A stretch of 64,000 nt of DNA from Paraburkholderia aromaticivorans (GCF_012689525.1 NZ_CP051515.1:186001-250000), one strand, 5' to 3'. Shown: positions 26,714-36,670, counted from the stretch's first letter. The notes: generated by a model not told the origin, from the letters alone. Numbers and translations: made by a program.

Positions 26714-27874
26714 ATGAAAAAGTCTTTACTCGCGGCCGCGCTCTTCGGCGCATTTACGATGTCGGCGCATGCGCAAAGTAGCGTGACGCTCTACGGCCTC
26801 ATCGATACCGGATTGGTGTACACGAACAATCAGTTTGGGCACAGCAACTGGCAGGAAGTGAGCAGCTCGACCCAGAACACGGTCTTCGGTCTCAAGGGCT
26901 CTGAGGATCTGGGTGGCGGTTTGCACGCGGTCTTCAAACTCGAGCAAGGTTTCCTGCTGAACAACGGTGCCCAGGCATTCTCCGGCGATGGTTTCGGTTC
27001 TCAGGCGTGGGTCGGCCTGCAAAGCGATCCTTACGGCACCTTGACGTTCGGCCGCCAGTTCGACGTGATGAACGACCTCGTCGGACCGCTCACGGCGGAG
27101 TTCAACACGTGGGGCGGCAGCATGGCCGCGCATCCGTTCGAAAACGACAACCTTGCTGCGAATTCCGTCGTGATCAACAACTCGGTCAAGTACGCGAGCC
27201 CGACTTACCGCGGCGTTACGTTCGAAACGATGTATTCGTTCAGCAACAAGGCGGGCGACTTTGGGAATAACCGGTCGTACGGTTTCGGCGTTTCGTATGC
27301 GCAAGGTCCGGTGAATCTCGCCGCCGGCTATCTGCAACTGAACAACGCGGGCAATGGCAGCGGCGCGGTGACGTCGAGCGATGCAAGCGCGAACTTCCTC
27401 GCACAACGCCAGCGTATCTGGTCGCTGGGTGGTAACTACACGTTCGGGCCGGCCACCGTCGGGCTGGTCTGGAGCCACGCTCAGATCGACAACGCGTCGG
27501 GCGTGTTCTCGTTCGGCACGGGTAGCTACCTCGGTTCGGGCGATACGTCCGCGGGATCGCTGGGTGGTTCACTGCGTCTCGACAACTATGAGTTGAACGC
27601 GAAGTACGCGCTAACGCAGGCGTTGAGCGTATCCGGCGAATACACGTACACGCATGGCGCGTATAACGGTTCGTCGCCGGGATGGAACACGGCCATGCTG
27701 CAAACCGACTACGCGATCAGCAAGCGCACGGACTTCTATCTCGAAGGCGTTTATCAGAACGTGCATGGTGCGCCTGCGGACTCCGTACTCTCGCATGCCA
27801 TGATCAACACGTTGTCGCCGTCGGCGACCAACACGCAAGTGGCGGTCACCGTGGGCATGCGTCACGCGTTCTAA
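26714..27874 (+). CDS. Gram-negative trimeric porin (OmpC-like, Burkholderia type)
   Basis: 386 residues. Signal peptide MKKSLLAAALFGAFTMSAHAQ, then SSVTLYGLIDTGLVYTNN, the exact opening of the Burkholderiales general porin family. GLKGSEDLGGGLHAVFKLEQGF and FGRQFDVMNDLVGP follow, and it ends in a C-terminal Phe (VGMRHAF) recognised by the BAM complex. Forms a 16-strand outer-membrane channel. The start at 26714 is fixed by the signal peptide; the frame is open upstream. Confidence 0.95.
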   Translation: MKKSLLAAALFGAFTMSAHAQSSVTLYGLIDTGLVYTNNQFGHSNWQEVSSSTQNTVFGLKGSEDLGGGLHAVFKLEQGFLLNNGAQAFSGDGFGSQAWVGLQSDPYGTLTFGRQFDVMNDLVGPLTAEFNTWGGSMAAHPFENDNLAANSVVINNSVKYASPTYRGVTFETMYSFSNKAGDFGNNRSYGFGVSYAQGPVNLAAGYLQLNNAGNGSGAVTSSDASANFLAQRQRIWSLGGNYTFGPATVGLVWSHAQIDNASGVFSFGTGSYLGSGDTSAGSLGGSLRLDNYELNAKYALTQALSVSGEYTYTHGAYNGSSPGWNTAMLQTDYAISKRTDFYLEGVYQNVHGAPADSVLSHAMINTLSPSATNTQVAVTVGMRHAF

Positions 27875-27899
27875 GCAGGCTTGCGCCAAGTAATGTGAA

Positions 27900-27931
27900 G
27901 ACGCATGCCTTGTTTTTGCAGGGCATGCGTC
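27900..27931 (+). terminator. Hairpin after the porin gene
   Basis: Perfect 10-bp inverted repeat GACGCATGCC ... GGCATGCGTC with a T-rich 12-nt loop, 25 bp after the porin stop. There is no T-tract, so it may be a Rho-assisted terminator or 3-prime stability hairpin. Confidence 0.5.
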
Positions 27932-28037
27932 GTCGTGCAAGCTTGTTGGTGAAGGGCTTGAATCGATCGGAACGATCAGGTTTAGAAGCGCGATCCCGAT
28001 CGCATCGGTGTTTCCGATGCCTGCACGACGTTCAGCG

Positions 28038-28703
28038 TTACGTGCCCTGTGAACCCTCATTCTTCGCTTCAGCCAGAATCTGCTGGATGACTTGCTCGAA
28101 AGTTTCGACAGGCTGTCCGCCGCTCACCAGGTAGCGACGGTTGAAGATAATGGCCGGCACCGACTGAATAGCCATTGCCTCGTTATTCCGCTCCTCTGCG
28201 CGAACCTCGGCGGCATAGGTTCGGTTTTGCAGTACGTCACGCGCCTCCGCGGCATCGAGCCCGACGGACTGCGCGGCTTCGATCAGCACTTCGTGATCGC
28301 TCGGATCTTTGCCCTCAGAGTGATACGCCCGCAGCAGCGCCAACTTGAGCGGCAACTGCTTGCCCTCGATGCCCGCCCAATGCAACAGACGGTGCGCGTC
28401 GAAGGTGTTGTACACGTGGGTGCGCGGGCCAAAAGTAAAACCGACGCTCGCACCACGCTCGCGGATCGCGGCCTGCGTTTCGGCGATCTGTTCCGGTGTG
28501 CGGCCATATTTTTTGCCGAGATAGTCGACAATGGTCTCGCCGTCCGGTCCCATGTCCGGATTCAATTCGAACGGATGCACGACGATTTGCGCGTCGACCG
28601 CATCGCCGAGACGCGAGAGCGCGCGTTGGAGCGAGGAGAGGCCGATCGCGCACCATGGGCATGCGATATCGGAGACAAAATCGATAGTGAGCGCTTGAGT
28701 CAT
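28038..28703 (-). CDS. DsbA-family oxidoreductase (FrnE-like), cytosolic
   Basis: 221 residues from the ATG at 28703, without signal peptide. The thioredoxin-fold strand FVSDIACPWCAIGL carries C15-P-W-C18. Further family marks are VVHPFELNPDMGPDGE, THVYNTFDAHRLLHWA, HEVLIEAAQSVGLD and SVPAIIFNRRYLVSGGQPVETF (with the cis-Pro). FrnE-like proteins act in thiol-disulfide exchange or as isomerases on polyketide or aromatic substrates. The open frame extends 31 codons upstream, but the family starts here. Confidence 0.9.
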   Translation of the reverse strand: MTQALTIDFVSDIACPWCAIGLSSLQRALSRLGDAVDAQIVVHPFELNPDMGPDGETIVDYLGKKYGRTPEQIAETQAAIRERGASVGFTFGPRTHVYNTFDAHRLLHWAGIEGKQLPLKLALLRAYHSEGKDPSDHEVLIEAAQSVGLDAAEARDVLQNRTYAAEVRAEERNNEAMAIQSVPAIIFNRRYLVSGGQPVETFEQVIQQILAEAKNEGSQGT

Positions 28704-29002
28704 TGCGGTGATCCTGTTGACCAGAGCACTTACTCTGGTCCCATGCGAGATAGTTGCGAGTGGAGATGATCTGTCGCGTGGCCACTTTGGTGCCACAGCG
28801 AAATCCGCGAACAGCGTAACCTGAATCGCCAGGTTTTGCAGGACCGCCCTCGTGACGGAACGCGAGCCGGCGCTTTACAATTCACCAGCCGCAGTTGAAA
28901 CCATTGACCACACGAGCAACAGGGATGCCGGCAGGCGTCATAATCCCTCTTCGCCGTCGTGCACGATAACGACTGCTTTTCCAACGTTGAAAGGAGCTTC
29001 AA

Positions 29003-29296
29003 ATGAGCAAGGGATATTGGGTGACGTCATATCGCGCGACGAAGGACGCAACCAAACTGGCCGCGTATGCGCAGCTTGCCGTACCCGCGGTGGCGGCTGC
29101 CGGCGGCAAGTTCATCGTGCGTGGCGCGGCGGAAGAGGCTCGTGAGCAAGGCTTGAAGGAGCGGACGGTCGTGATCGAGTTTCCGACCTACGAAGCGGCC
29201 CTCGCCGCTTACGACAGCGAACTCTACAAGAAAGCGCTGGCGGCATTGGGCGATGGCGTCGAGCGCGATCTGCGGATTGTGCGCGGCACGGAGTAA
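29003..29296 (+). CDS. DUF1330 protein
   Basis: 97 residues with AAGGAGC before the ATG. MSKGYWVTSYRATKDATKLAAYAQLAVPAVAAAGGKFIVRG and VVIEFPTYEAALAAYDSELYKKALAAL are the standard DUF1330 (ferredoxin-like, dimeric alpha-beta barrel) motifs. Cytosolic; function undefined. Monocistronic, converging on the ABC transporter genes. Confidence 0.9.
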   Translation: MSKGYWVTSYRATKDATKLAAYAQLAVPAVAAAGGKFIVRGAAEEAREQGLKERTVVIEFPTYEAALAAYDSELYKKALAALGDGVERDLRIVRGTE

Positions 29297-29352
29297 CGCG
29301 AAGGATAGGGCGAGCGCGGCCTGCCCATGCAGACCCGCGCTCGCCCCAATTT

Positions 29353-30204
29353 CTACTTCACCGCCCCCAACGCCAGTCCCTTCACCAGATACCTCTGCAA
29401 CCACGCGAACACGATCGAAACCGGCAACGTCGCGCAGAGCGTAGCGGCCATCACCAGATGCCACTGGACCACGTATTTCCCGGCGACCATGTCGGTCACC
29501 TGCACGGTCAGCGTCTTGTTCTCGGGTGAGCGGATCAAGGTATAGACCACGGCAAACTCGTTCCACGCGTTGATGAACGTGAAGATCGCGGTGACGACGA
29601 TCGCCGGCACCGCGAGCGGCAGGAACACTTTGAAGACCGCCTTGGTCCGTCCGCATCCTTCGAGCCACGCCGACTCTTCCAGATCTCGCGGCACCGTCTG
29701 AAAGTACGAAGACAGCATCCACACGGCAAACGCGATATTGAAGGCCGCGTAAGACACGATCACGCCGATCTTGGAGTCAACCAGATTCCCATCGCCATAA
29801 GGAATCATCGCTGCCAGCCGGAACAGGCCGACCACGAGCAGAATCGGCGACAACATCTGCGTGACGAGCAGAAACTGACGGTAGAGCCCGCGTCCGCGAA
29901 ACGGAAATCTGGCCAATGCATAAGCCGCCGGCAAGCTGACAGCCAGCGCAAGCGCGGTCGACAGCAAGCTGATTACCGTGCTATTGCGCAGCGCCACGCC
30001 GAAATTGGCCGCCACCCACATATCGGAGAAATTGCTCCACTGCCAATGCACGGGCAGCCAGCGCGCCGGATACACAAAAATCTCGGAGGCCGGCTTCAAC
30101 GCGGTGAACAACATGACGGCAAACGGAAACAGCACCACTACGACCAGCGGCGACAGCGCGAGCCAGCACCACAGCGTGCGCTTCATCTTGACGCTGAGAC
30201 TCAT
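29353..30204 (-). CDS. Sugar ABC transporter permease, MalG/UgpE type
   Basis: 283 residues, six membrane helices. The EAA loop reads EESAWLEGCGRTKAVFKVFLPLAVPAI and binds the ATPase. It pairs with the upstream permease, whose stop overlaps this ATG by 4 bp. Third gene of the binding-protein/permease/permease operon; the ATPase is in the divergent operon. Confidence 0.92.
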   Translation of the reverse strand: MSLSVKMKRTLWCWLALSPLVVVVLFPFAVMLFTALKPASEIFVYPARWLPVHWQWSNFSDMWVAANFGVALRNSTVISLLSTALALAVSLPAAYALARFPFRGRGLYRQFLLVTQMLSPILLVVGLFRLAAMIPYGDGNLVDSKIGVIVSYAAFNIAFAVWMLSSYFQTVPRDLEESAWLEGCGRTKAVFKVFLPLAVPAIVVTAIFTFINAWNEFAVVYTLIRSPENKTLTVQVTDMVAGKYVVQWHLVMAATLCATLPVSIVFAWLQRYLVKGLALGAVK

Positions 30205-31091
30205 GACGGATCTCCTTCTTTCGCGGGCTGCAGGCGCAGATAGGCGATCGAGAAAACAAACAGCATGACGAGCATGATTAGCGACACCGCCGCGGCTTCG
30301 CCGGGACGCCCGAGCCGGAAGCCGAGTTCATAAAGATACGTGACGAGAATGTGCGTGCTGTTGTCAGGACCACCTTGCGTCATCACCCAGATGATCGGAA
30401 ATGAGTTGAACACGTAGATCACGTTCAACAGAATCGTCATGTTGATGAACGGACGCAACAGCGGCATGGTGAGTTTACGAAACTGTTGCCAGGCGCTCGC
30501 GCCGTCCATGCGCGCGGCTTCGTAAATATCGCCGGGCACCGAGGACAAACCGCCCAGCAGAATCGTCACCGTAAATGGAACCGACACCAGAATGCCGACC
30601 GCGATTTCGACCGGAAACGCGAGTTCCGGCGTGGCCAGCCAATGAATCGGACCGCCGATCAAGCCGAGCCTCTGCAACGTGACGTTGACCATGCCGTAGT
30701 CGTCGTTGAAGGCCCAGCGCCAGACCACGGCGGTCATGGTCAGCGAGACGGACCACGGCAGCATCACGATCGTGCGCGCTACGCCGCGCCCGTAGAAATC
30801 CTGATTCAGCACTAGCGCAACGGGCACCGAGATCAGCACCGTGCCGCCCACCACGCAGACGGTCCAGACAAGGGTCCGCCTAGCGGCGGCAAGAAACGCG
30901 GGATCGCTGAAGATCGTGTAGAAATTCTGCAGGCCGGTGAAATCGCGAATCGCGCCGAAGCGTGAGACCTCGTGCAGCGATTGCCACACGATGTTGAATA
31001 TCGGATAGCTGATGATGAAAAGCGCCAGTACCAGACTCGGCGCAATCAGCAACCAGGGCGCTTGCAGGCGCGAAGAAGCGGAGCGGCTCAT
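30201..31091 (-). CDS. Sugar ABC transporter permease, MalF/UgpA type
   Basis: 296 residues with six helices and the EAA-loop segment EAARMDGASAWQQFRKLTMPLLRPFI near residue 190. Family CUT1, importing oligosaccharides, polyols or glycerol phosphates. It lies between the binding-protein gene (143-bp gap) and the second permease (4-bp overlap). Confidence 0.92.
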   Translation of the reverse strand: MSRSASSRLQAPWLLIAPSLVLALFIISYPIFNIVWQSLHEVSRFGAIRDFTGLQNFYTIFSDPAFLAAARRTLVWTVCVVGGTVLISVPVALVLNQDFYGRGVARTIVMLPWSVSLTMTAVVWRWAFNDDYGMVNVTLQRLGLIGGPIHWLATPELAFPVEIAVGILVSVPFTVTILLGGLSSVPGDIYEAARMDGASAWQQFRKLTMPLLRPFINMTILLNVIYVFNSFPIIWVMTQGGPDNSTHILVTYLYELGFRLGRPGEAAAVSLIMLVMLFVFSIAYLRLQPAKEGDPS

Positions 31092-31234
31092 GCGTGCTCG
31101 ATCGTAAGACGCGTCCGCGTTGATCGGCGGGCGCGACGGGATGGGCCGGATAGTGCATTACGACCGAAACGCGCACCGCCTTTGCAGTGGCGGCGCGCGT
31201 TCCGGGTTCAGCAGATCACTACGAGACTAAGCGA

Positions 31235-32467
31235 TTACTTGCCGAGCGACTTGTTCGCTTGCGTGGCCGCCGCGTTCAATGCGTCAGCCGGCTTTGCCTT
31301 GCCCAGGTAGATCGATTGCATCGCGTCGGTCACGGCCTTCGCGGTGTCTTCCCAGCCAGTGACGGTCGGTGCGAAGTGGGCGGTCGGCAGCAGTGCGACG
31401 AAGGCCTTGGTGTCCGGATCGTTGAATGCCGGATCGGTCGCCTCAGCCTTGGTGGTCGGCAGGAAGCCTTCGGTCGTGGTGAACTCCACGCGCGGTTCCT
31501 TCGTGAACAGATAGTCGAGGAACTTCCACGCCGACTTCTTCACCTTCGAGTTCTTGAACATCACGATCGAGTCCGTGACGGCGTAGGTGGCGTGCGCCGT
31601 GCCCATCGGAATCGGATCGATGCCGTACTTCAGGTTCGGCGCTTCTTTCTTGATCTGCTTGGCGAGGAACGGTGCGGAGATCATCATCGCGACGCGGCCT
31701 TGCTTGAACAGATTCTGCACGTCTTCACGGCTATAGCCGGTCACGCCCGGTTGCGTCAGACCGTCGTCGATCATCGTCTTGTACAGCGTGGCTGCCTTGA
31801 TGCCGGCCGGCGAATTGAACGCCGCCTTGCCGTCCTTGCCGACCACGTCGCCGCCATTGGTCCACAGGGCGTAGTAATAGTAGACGTCGGTCTCGATTTC
31901 CTTGCCTTGCAGACCGAAGCCGGCAATGCCCTGCGCCTTCAGTTTCTTCGACGCTTCGATCACGTCGTTCCAGGTCTTCGGACCGTCGGGATAGCCGACC
32001 TTGGCGAGCAGGTCCTTGTTGTAGTACAGCCCACGCGCGGACGCGGCGATCGGCAGGCCGTACACCTTGCCGTTGATTTCACCCGGTGCGAGGAACGGGC
32101 CGATGAAGCGGCTCTTGAAGTTCGCGTCCATGTAGCCGTCGAGCGGCTCGGCGACGTCGTCCTTCACGAAGTCGAGCAGCCAGCGCGTGCCGACGATCGC
32201 GAGGTCGGCGTTGGCGTTGCCGGAAATGTCTGTCTGCAGTTTCTGTTGCAGCGTGTCCCAGTTCACGTCTTCGATCTTGATCGTCGTGCCGGGATTGGCC
32301 TTCTCGAAGTTGCGGGCCATTTTTTCGAAGTACGGCGCGGTCGCGTCGCTGTAGTGTGCGACGGTCACGCGAACCGTGTCGGCGTGAGCCGCGACGGCGA
32401 TACCTGCAAACGCGAGCGCCACGGCAACTTTGCCTAGCGCGAGGGAAGCACGGGCATGCAACGACAT
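31235..32467 (-). CDS. Periplasmic sugar-binding protein of a CUT1 ABC importer
   Basis: 410 residues from the ATG at 32467, which has CAGGAGAG before it. Signal peptide through AAHADT (about 1-31). VTVAHYSDATAPYFEKMARNFEKANPGTTIKIEDVNWDTLQQKLQTDISG and NADLAIVGTRWLLDF follow, the UgpB/MalE-like cluster B fold. Late CUT1 marks include EFTTTEGFLPTTKAEATDPAF. Ligand not readable; the SDR gene in the divergent operon suggests a sugar or polyol that is oxidised after uptake. Confidence 0.92.
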   Translation of the reverse strand: MSLHARASLALGKVAVALAFAGIAVAAHADTVRVTVAHYSDATAPYFEKMARNFEKANPGTTIKIEDVNWDTLQQKLQTDISGNANADLAIVGTRWLLDFVKDDVAEPLDGYMDANFKSRFIGPFLAPGEINGKVYGLPIAASARGLYYNKDLLAKVGYPDGPKTWNDVIEASKKLKAQGIAGFGLQGKEIETDVYYYYALWTNGGDVVGKDGKAAFNSPAGIKAATLYKTMIDDGLTQPGVTGYSREDVQNLFKQGRVAMMISAPFLAKQIKKEAPNLKYGIDPIPMGTAHATYAVTDSIVMFKNSKVKKSAWKFLDYLFTKEPRVEFTTTEGFLPTTKAEATDPAFNDPDTKAFVALLPTAHFAPTVTGWEDTAKAVTDAMQSIYLGKAKPADALNAAATQANKSLGK

Positions 32468-32530
32468 TTCTCTCTCCTGGATGGTTTGCTGCCGTCGCCG
32501 GCCGCTTCGGGTTAAATTGTTTGAAAAAAT

Positions 32531-32562
32531 CCTACATGACGCAAAATAGCTTGTCACGTAGG
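32531..32562. promoter_or_regulatory. Long inverted repeat between divergent sugar operons
   Basis: CCTACATGAC (32531-32540) and GTCACGTAGG (32553-32562) match as a 9-of-10 inverted repeat around an AT-rich 12-bp centre. It lies 64 bp before the binding-protein start and 184 bp before the SDR start. The nearby RpiR-family protein is the obvious candidate to bind it; this is inference. Confidence 0.5.
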
Positions 32563-32746
32563 GTCTGCCATATTTTTTCCCAGCCAGTTTTGTGCATAAG
32601 ATGCTGTAAAGCAGGGGTATTCTGCGCAACGCGATGTCATGGATACCCAATCTTCGGGATGACTAGACAACTGTGGCGAGTGAGGATTTGTAGGAAATTT
32701 ACACGCTAATCCGGGCTGGCGGCGCGGTTGAACAGCGAGGCGGACA

Positions 32747-33520
32747 ATGAATCGTGTGGTGTTGGTAACGGGCGCTTGCGGCGGCATTGGCAGCGTGTTG
32801 TGTAAGCGCTTCGTGGAGCAGGGCGATACGGTGCTGGCGCTCGACATCGACGCCGCCGCGCTGAAGGCTTTGAGCGCGCAGCTCGGCGAGGCCAACGTCA
32901 CGCCGATCGCGGTCGATCTCGGCGACGCCGCCGCAGTGCAGCAAGCAGTGGCCGCCGCGGTCGAGTTGCGCGGTCCGGTGGATGTGCTGGTCGCCAACGC
33001 GGGCGCGGCACAAGGTCTGACGCTCGCCACGACCGACGTCGCGAGCTGGCAGCGCGACATCCATCTGAATCTGAACGGCACGTATCACACGGTTGAAGCG
33101 GTGCGCGCGTCGATGATCGAGCGGCAGCGGGGCGTGCTGGTGCTGATCGGTTCGGTGAACGGCATGGCCGCGCTCGGTCATCCGGCGTACAGCGCGGCGA
33201 AGGCCGGGCTCATCAGTTATACGAAAGCGCTCGCGCTCGAACTCGGCCGCTACGGCATTCGCGCGAACATCGTGTGTCCAGGCACGGTGAAGACGCAGGC
33301 GTGGCAGGCGCGCGTCGACAAGAACCCGCAGGTCTTCGAGGATCTGAAAAAGTGGTACCCGTTGCGCGACTTCGCGACGCCTGACGACATCGCCGACGCG
33401 GTGCTGTTTCTCGCCTCGCCGATGGCGCGTGTGATTACCGGCGTCGCACTGCCGGTCGACGGCGGCCTGATGGCCGGCAACCGTTTGATGGCGGAAGAAC
33501 TGACGCTCGAGTCGCTCTGA
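32747..33520 (+). CDS. SDR-family dehydrogenase
   Basis: 257 residues. Cofactor loop TGACGGIGSVLCKRF at the N-terminus with acidic D after strand 2 (LALDID), favouring NAD over NADP. NAGAAQG, the catalytic Ser in GSVNGMAALGH and YSAAKAGLISYTKAL with the Tyr-x3-Lys pair. Classical SDR ending in TGVALPVDGGLMAG. First gene of the plus operon with the importer ATPase; probably oxidises the imported sugar or polyol. Confidence 0.92.
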   Translation: MNRVVLVTGACGGIGSVLCKRFVEQGDTVLALDIDAAALKALSAQLGEANVTPIAVDLGDAAAVQQAVAAAVELRGPVDVLVANAGAAQGLTLATTDVASWQRDIHLNLNGTYHTVEAVRASMIERQRGVLVLIGSVNGMAALGHPAYSAAKAGLISYTKALALELGRYGIRANIVCPGTVKTQAWQARVDKNPQVFEDLKKWYPLRDFATPDDIADAVLFLASPMARVITGVALPVDGGLMAGNRLMAEELTLESL

Positions 33521-33595
33521 ACGGCCTGAAGCAACACGCAGCAAATACGCAGGCACCACGAGATCGAGTCAACCAAGCAAGACGATGAGGACAGC

Positions 33596-34678
33596 ATGGC
33601 AGCAGTGCAACTGAGCGGCATCTTCAAACGCTATGGCGACACGCAAGTGGTGCACGGCATCGATCTCGACATCGACGACGGTGAGTTCGTCGTGCTGGTC
33701 GGGCCGTCGGGCTGCGGCAAGAGCACGTTGATGCGCATGGTGGCGGGGCTCGAGGAGATCAGCGGCGGCGATCTGATGATCGGCGGCACGCGCGCGAACA
33801 GTCTCGCGCCGCAGCAGCGCAATATCTCGATGGTGTTCCAGAGCTACGCGCTGTATCCGCATCTGTCCGTCTACGAGAACATCGCGTTCGGGCCGCGGAT
33901 TCGCAAGGAGTCGGCGGCGAGTTTCAAGCCGCGAATCGAAGCCGCCGCGAAGATGCTGAACCTCAGCGGCTATCTGGACCGTTTGCCGCGCGCGCTGTCC
34001 GGCGGTCAACGGCAACGCGTGGCAATGGGCCGAGCGGTGGTGCGCGAGCCGTCGCTGTTCCTGTTCGACGAGCCGCTGTCCAATCTCGACGCCAAGCTGC
34101 GCGTGCAGATGCGCACCGAAATCAAGGCGCTGCATCAGCGGCTGAAGAATACGGTGATCTACGTCACGCACGATCAGATCGAAGCGATGACGATGGCGGA
34201 CCGCATTGTCGTCATGAACGCGGGGCGGATCGAGCAGATCGGCCGTCCGCTGGAGCTGTACGATCATCCGGCGAATCTGTTCGTGGCGAGCTTCCTCGGC
34301 TCGCCGTCGATGAATTTCGCCGAAGGTGTGATCGCGAGCCGCGCGCAAGGCCAGGGCCTCGCGTTGAATCTCACGGACGGCGGCGAGATCGTGCTGGAGG
34401 GCGCGCCCGCATCGGCGGTGGTCGGCGCGAAGGTCACGCTCGGCGTGCGGCCGGAACACATCGAAACCATGACGCAGACGCCCGACGCGACGATGGAAGT
34501 CGAAGTGGTCGAGCCGACTGGCGCGGAGACTCACTTGTACGGGAAAATAGGCGGCGGCACGTGGTGCGTGACGACTCGTCAGCGCTCGAAGATCGAGCCC
34601 GGCCAGCGCGTGACGCTGCGTTTGCCGGCCGAACATATTCATCTGTTCGATACGGAGAGTGGACGCAGGCTGGTCTGA
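33596..34678 (+). CDS. ugpC: Sugar ABC importer ATPase (UgpC/MalK type)
   Basis: 360 residues. Walker A GPSGCGKST (about 38-46), Q-loop VFQSYALYPHLSVYENIAFG, signature LSGGQRQRVAMGRA, Walker B LFLFDEPLSNLDAKL, H-loop VIYVTHDQIEAMT. The C-terminal regulatory (OB/TOBE) domain runs from about 240 to 360. Energises the permease pair encoded by the divergent operon. Confidence 0.95.
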   Translation: MAAVQLSGIFKRYGDTQVVHGIDLDIDDGEFVVLVGPSGCGKSTLMRMVAGLEEISGGDLMIGGTRANSLAPQQRNISMVFQSYALYPHLSVYENIAFGPRIRKESAASFKPRIEAAAKMLNLSGYLDRLPRALSGGQRQRVAMGRAVVREPSLFLFDEPLSNLDAKLRVQMRTEIKALHQRLKNTVIYVTHDQIEAMTMADRIVVMNAGRIEQIGRPLELYDHPANLFVASFLGSPSMNFAEGVIASRAQGQGLALNLTDGGEIVLEGAPASAVVGAKVTLGVRPEHIETMTQTPDATMEVEVVEPTGAETHLYGKIGGGTWCVTTRQRSKIEPGQRVTLRLPAEHIHLFDTESGRRLV

Positions 34679-34852
34679 ACCGCGTGTTGCCGTTTGAGGT
34701 CGATACGAGCTTGCCTCAGGCTCACTGAAGTTGCGACGCGACGCGGATTTATTTAACGCATGAGAAAGCGCCGGGTCGCCCCAAGTTTTCTCAGCCCGTC
34801 GGGGGGCCTGGCGCGAAGCGACAGGTCTGGGGGCGCTTTGAAGGAACACCGG

Positions 34853-35716
34853 GTGTCCGCACCGAACTTGATTCCCCACATCCGCAGCGCACTCGCCAGT
34901 TTGCGGCCCGCCGAGCGCAAGGTCGCCGAGATGGTGCTGAGCGACGTCGACTTCGCGATGCGCGCGAGCATCACCGAACTCGCGCAACGCGCGGAGGTGT
35001 CCGAGCCTTCCGTCACGCGCTTTTGCCGCGCCATCGGTGCGCATGGTCTGCGCGACTTCAAGATGCAATTGGCGCAAAGCGTGGCGGGCGGGCTGCCGTA
35101 TGCATCCACGGCGGTGGCGCGCGACGACGACGTGCAGACGCTCATGGACAAGGTGGGCGAGGCGGCGGTCGACGGCATCACGCACGCGCGTGGCGCGCTG
35201 GATCCGGCGGTGGTCGAGAGTGCGATCGCGGCGCTGTCGAGCGCGAGGCGGGTGTTTTTCTTCGGCGTCGGTTCGGGCTCGGGGCTGGTCGCGCAGGATG
35301 CGGCGCTGCGGTTTCTACGGCTCGATATTGCGTCCACAGCATTTACGGATGGACATCTGCAGCGTCTTTACGCGGGCCTGATGGAACCAGGCGATGTGGC
35401 CTTTGCGATTTCGCATTCGGGCCGTAGTGTTGAAGTCAACGAGAGCATTCAGATCGCCAAGGAACGCGGCGCCACTACGATTGCGCTGACCAATGTCGGC
35501 TCGCGCCTTGCGTGGCTGGTGGATATTCCGCTACTGCTGCGCGTACCGAGCCCGATCGATCCGAACACGCCGGGCGTGTCGCGGCTCGTGCATCTTTGCA
35601 TCATGGACGCGCTGGCGATCGGCGTCGCGCTCAAAGCCGGGCCGAAGACGCTCGAGAAGATGCGGCATGCGAAGGCGAGGCTGGCGTCGCATGAGCCGGA
35701 GGCGGCGAGGGATTGA
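34853..35716 (+). CDS. RpiR/MurR-family regulator with SIS domain
   Basis: 287 residues from the GTG at 34853, chosen because AAGGA lies 8 nt upstream; an ATG 93 bp earlier lacks a ribosome site. N-terminal HTH about 1-80 (LRPAERKVAEMVLSDVDFAMRASITELAQRAEVSEPSVTRFCRAIGAHGLRDFK). The SIS sugar-phosphate-binding domain is at about 110-270 (RVFFFGVGSGSGLVAQDAALRF; VAFAISHSGRSVEVNESI). It should sense a phosphorylated sugar and control the two divergent sugar operons. Confidence 0.9.
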   Translation: MSAPNLIPHIRSALASLRPAERKVAEMVLSDVDFAMRASITELAQRAEVSEPSVTRFCRAIGAHGLRDFKMQLAQSVAGGLPYASTAVARDDDVQTLMDKVGEAAVDGITHARGALDPAVVESAIAALSSARRVFFFGVGSGSGLVAQDAALRFLRLDIASTAFTDGHLQRLYAGLMEPGDVAFAISHSGRSVEVNESIQIAKERGATTIALTNVGSRLAWLVDIPLLLRVPSPIDPNTPGVSRLVHLCIMDALAIGVALKAGPKTLEKMRHAKARLASHEPEAARD

Positions 35717-35808
35717 GGGAGGGCGCGGACGTAGCTCGTCGTTTTCCGCGCAGTTTTGATTATTCGGCTCTCGAAACGATTACAAACGGCCAGATTTCTA
35801 AAAAACGC

Positions 35809-36670
35809 TTACTCGGAAGCCCCGGCTATCCACCCAAGACGCCGCGACAGCCTGGACGTCGCGGCGCGCAAAGTCTGCGCCGGCCCGCCCGCCAATTCGC
35901 TGTCGAAGCTGCCGCTCAGCCCCATCAACGCCAGAACGAGACAGATGCTGCCCGTATGATCCAGCACCGGCGCGGCTAGCGTATTAATGCCCGGTACAGG
36001 CCGGCTGAGCGCCGTATCGATCCCATCCGCGCGGATTTGCGCAAGACGCTGCGCCCGTGTCGCTCGCCGCTTTACCTTTGCCCGCCGGCGCCGGCTTTCC
36101 TTCAAAAACATCCGCCGCATCCGCCCCCGCCAACCGCAGATGATCCTGCGCCAGCAAACCCGCGCGCACATCGTCCGCGACATAAGCGGCGAACACGCGG
36201 CCAATCGCGGTATTCGCCAGCGACATCACCGTGCCGACCCGCAGGCTCACATGCAGCGGCCGCGCCGACTCCTCCAGACGCACGACGGTCGGCCCAAGCG
36301 GACCGAGCACCGCCATCGCGACGCTCATGCCCGTCGACGCCGCCAATTCGACCACTTCGGGGTCCGCTTCACGTGTCGGCGACAAGCGCTGCAAACCGAT
36401 CAAACCGAGCTCCAGCGCGAGCGGCCCGGCTTCGAAACAGCCCGACGCATCGCGATTAAGCAAGCCGATTTTCAGCAGACTCACCAGATGCGGAAACGCC
36501 TTCGCCGGCGGCATGCCCGCGGCAGCGGCAAGATCGCGCAGGCTCAACGGCCGCGCCGCCGCGACCAGCGCCGCCAACAATTCGCCCGTGCTATCGAGCG
36601 ACTGGATGCCGCGCTGCGGTTTCGCATCGGCGGCGGAATGAGCGTGAGAAGTGTCGAGAGAATCGGTCAC
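35809..36670 (-). pseudogene. IclR-family regulator, frameshifted
   Basis: The N-terminal HTH and the first two thirds of the effector domain read in one frame from the ATG at 36670 (RGIQSLDSTGELLAALVAAARPLSLRDLAAAAGMPPAKAFPHLVSLLKIGLLNRD). Near 36065-36100 that frame turns into CANPRGWDRYGAQPACTGH and stops at 35984. The proper IclR C-terminus (RAQRLAQIRADGIDTALSRPVPGINTLAAPVLDHTG) continues in the next frame to 35809. One missing base would explain it. The ATG overlaps the stop of the intact iclR upstream (ATGA). Either a real inactivation or a sequencing error in a GC-rich run. Confidence 0.85.
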
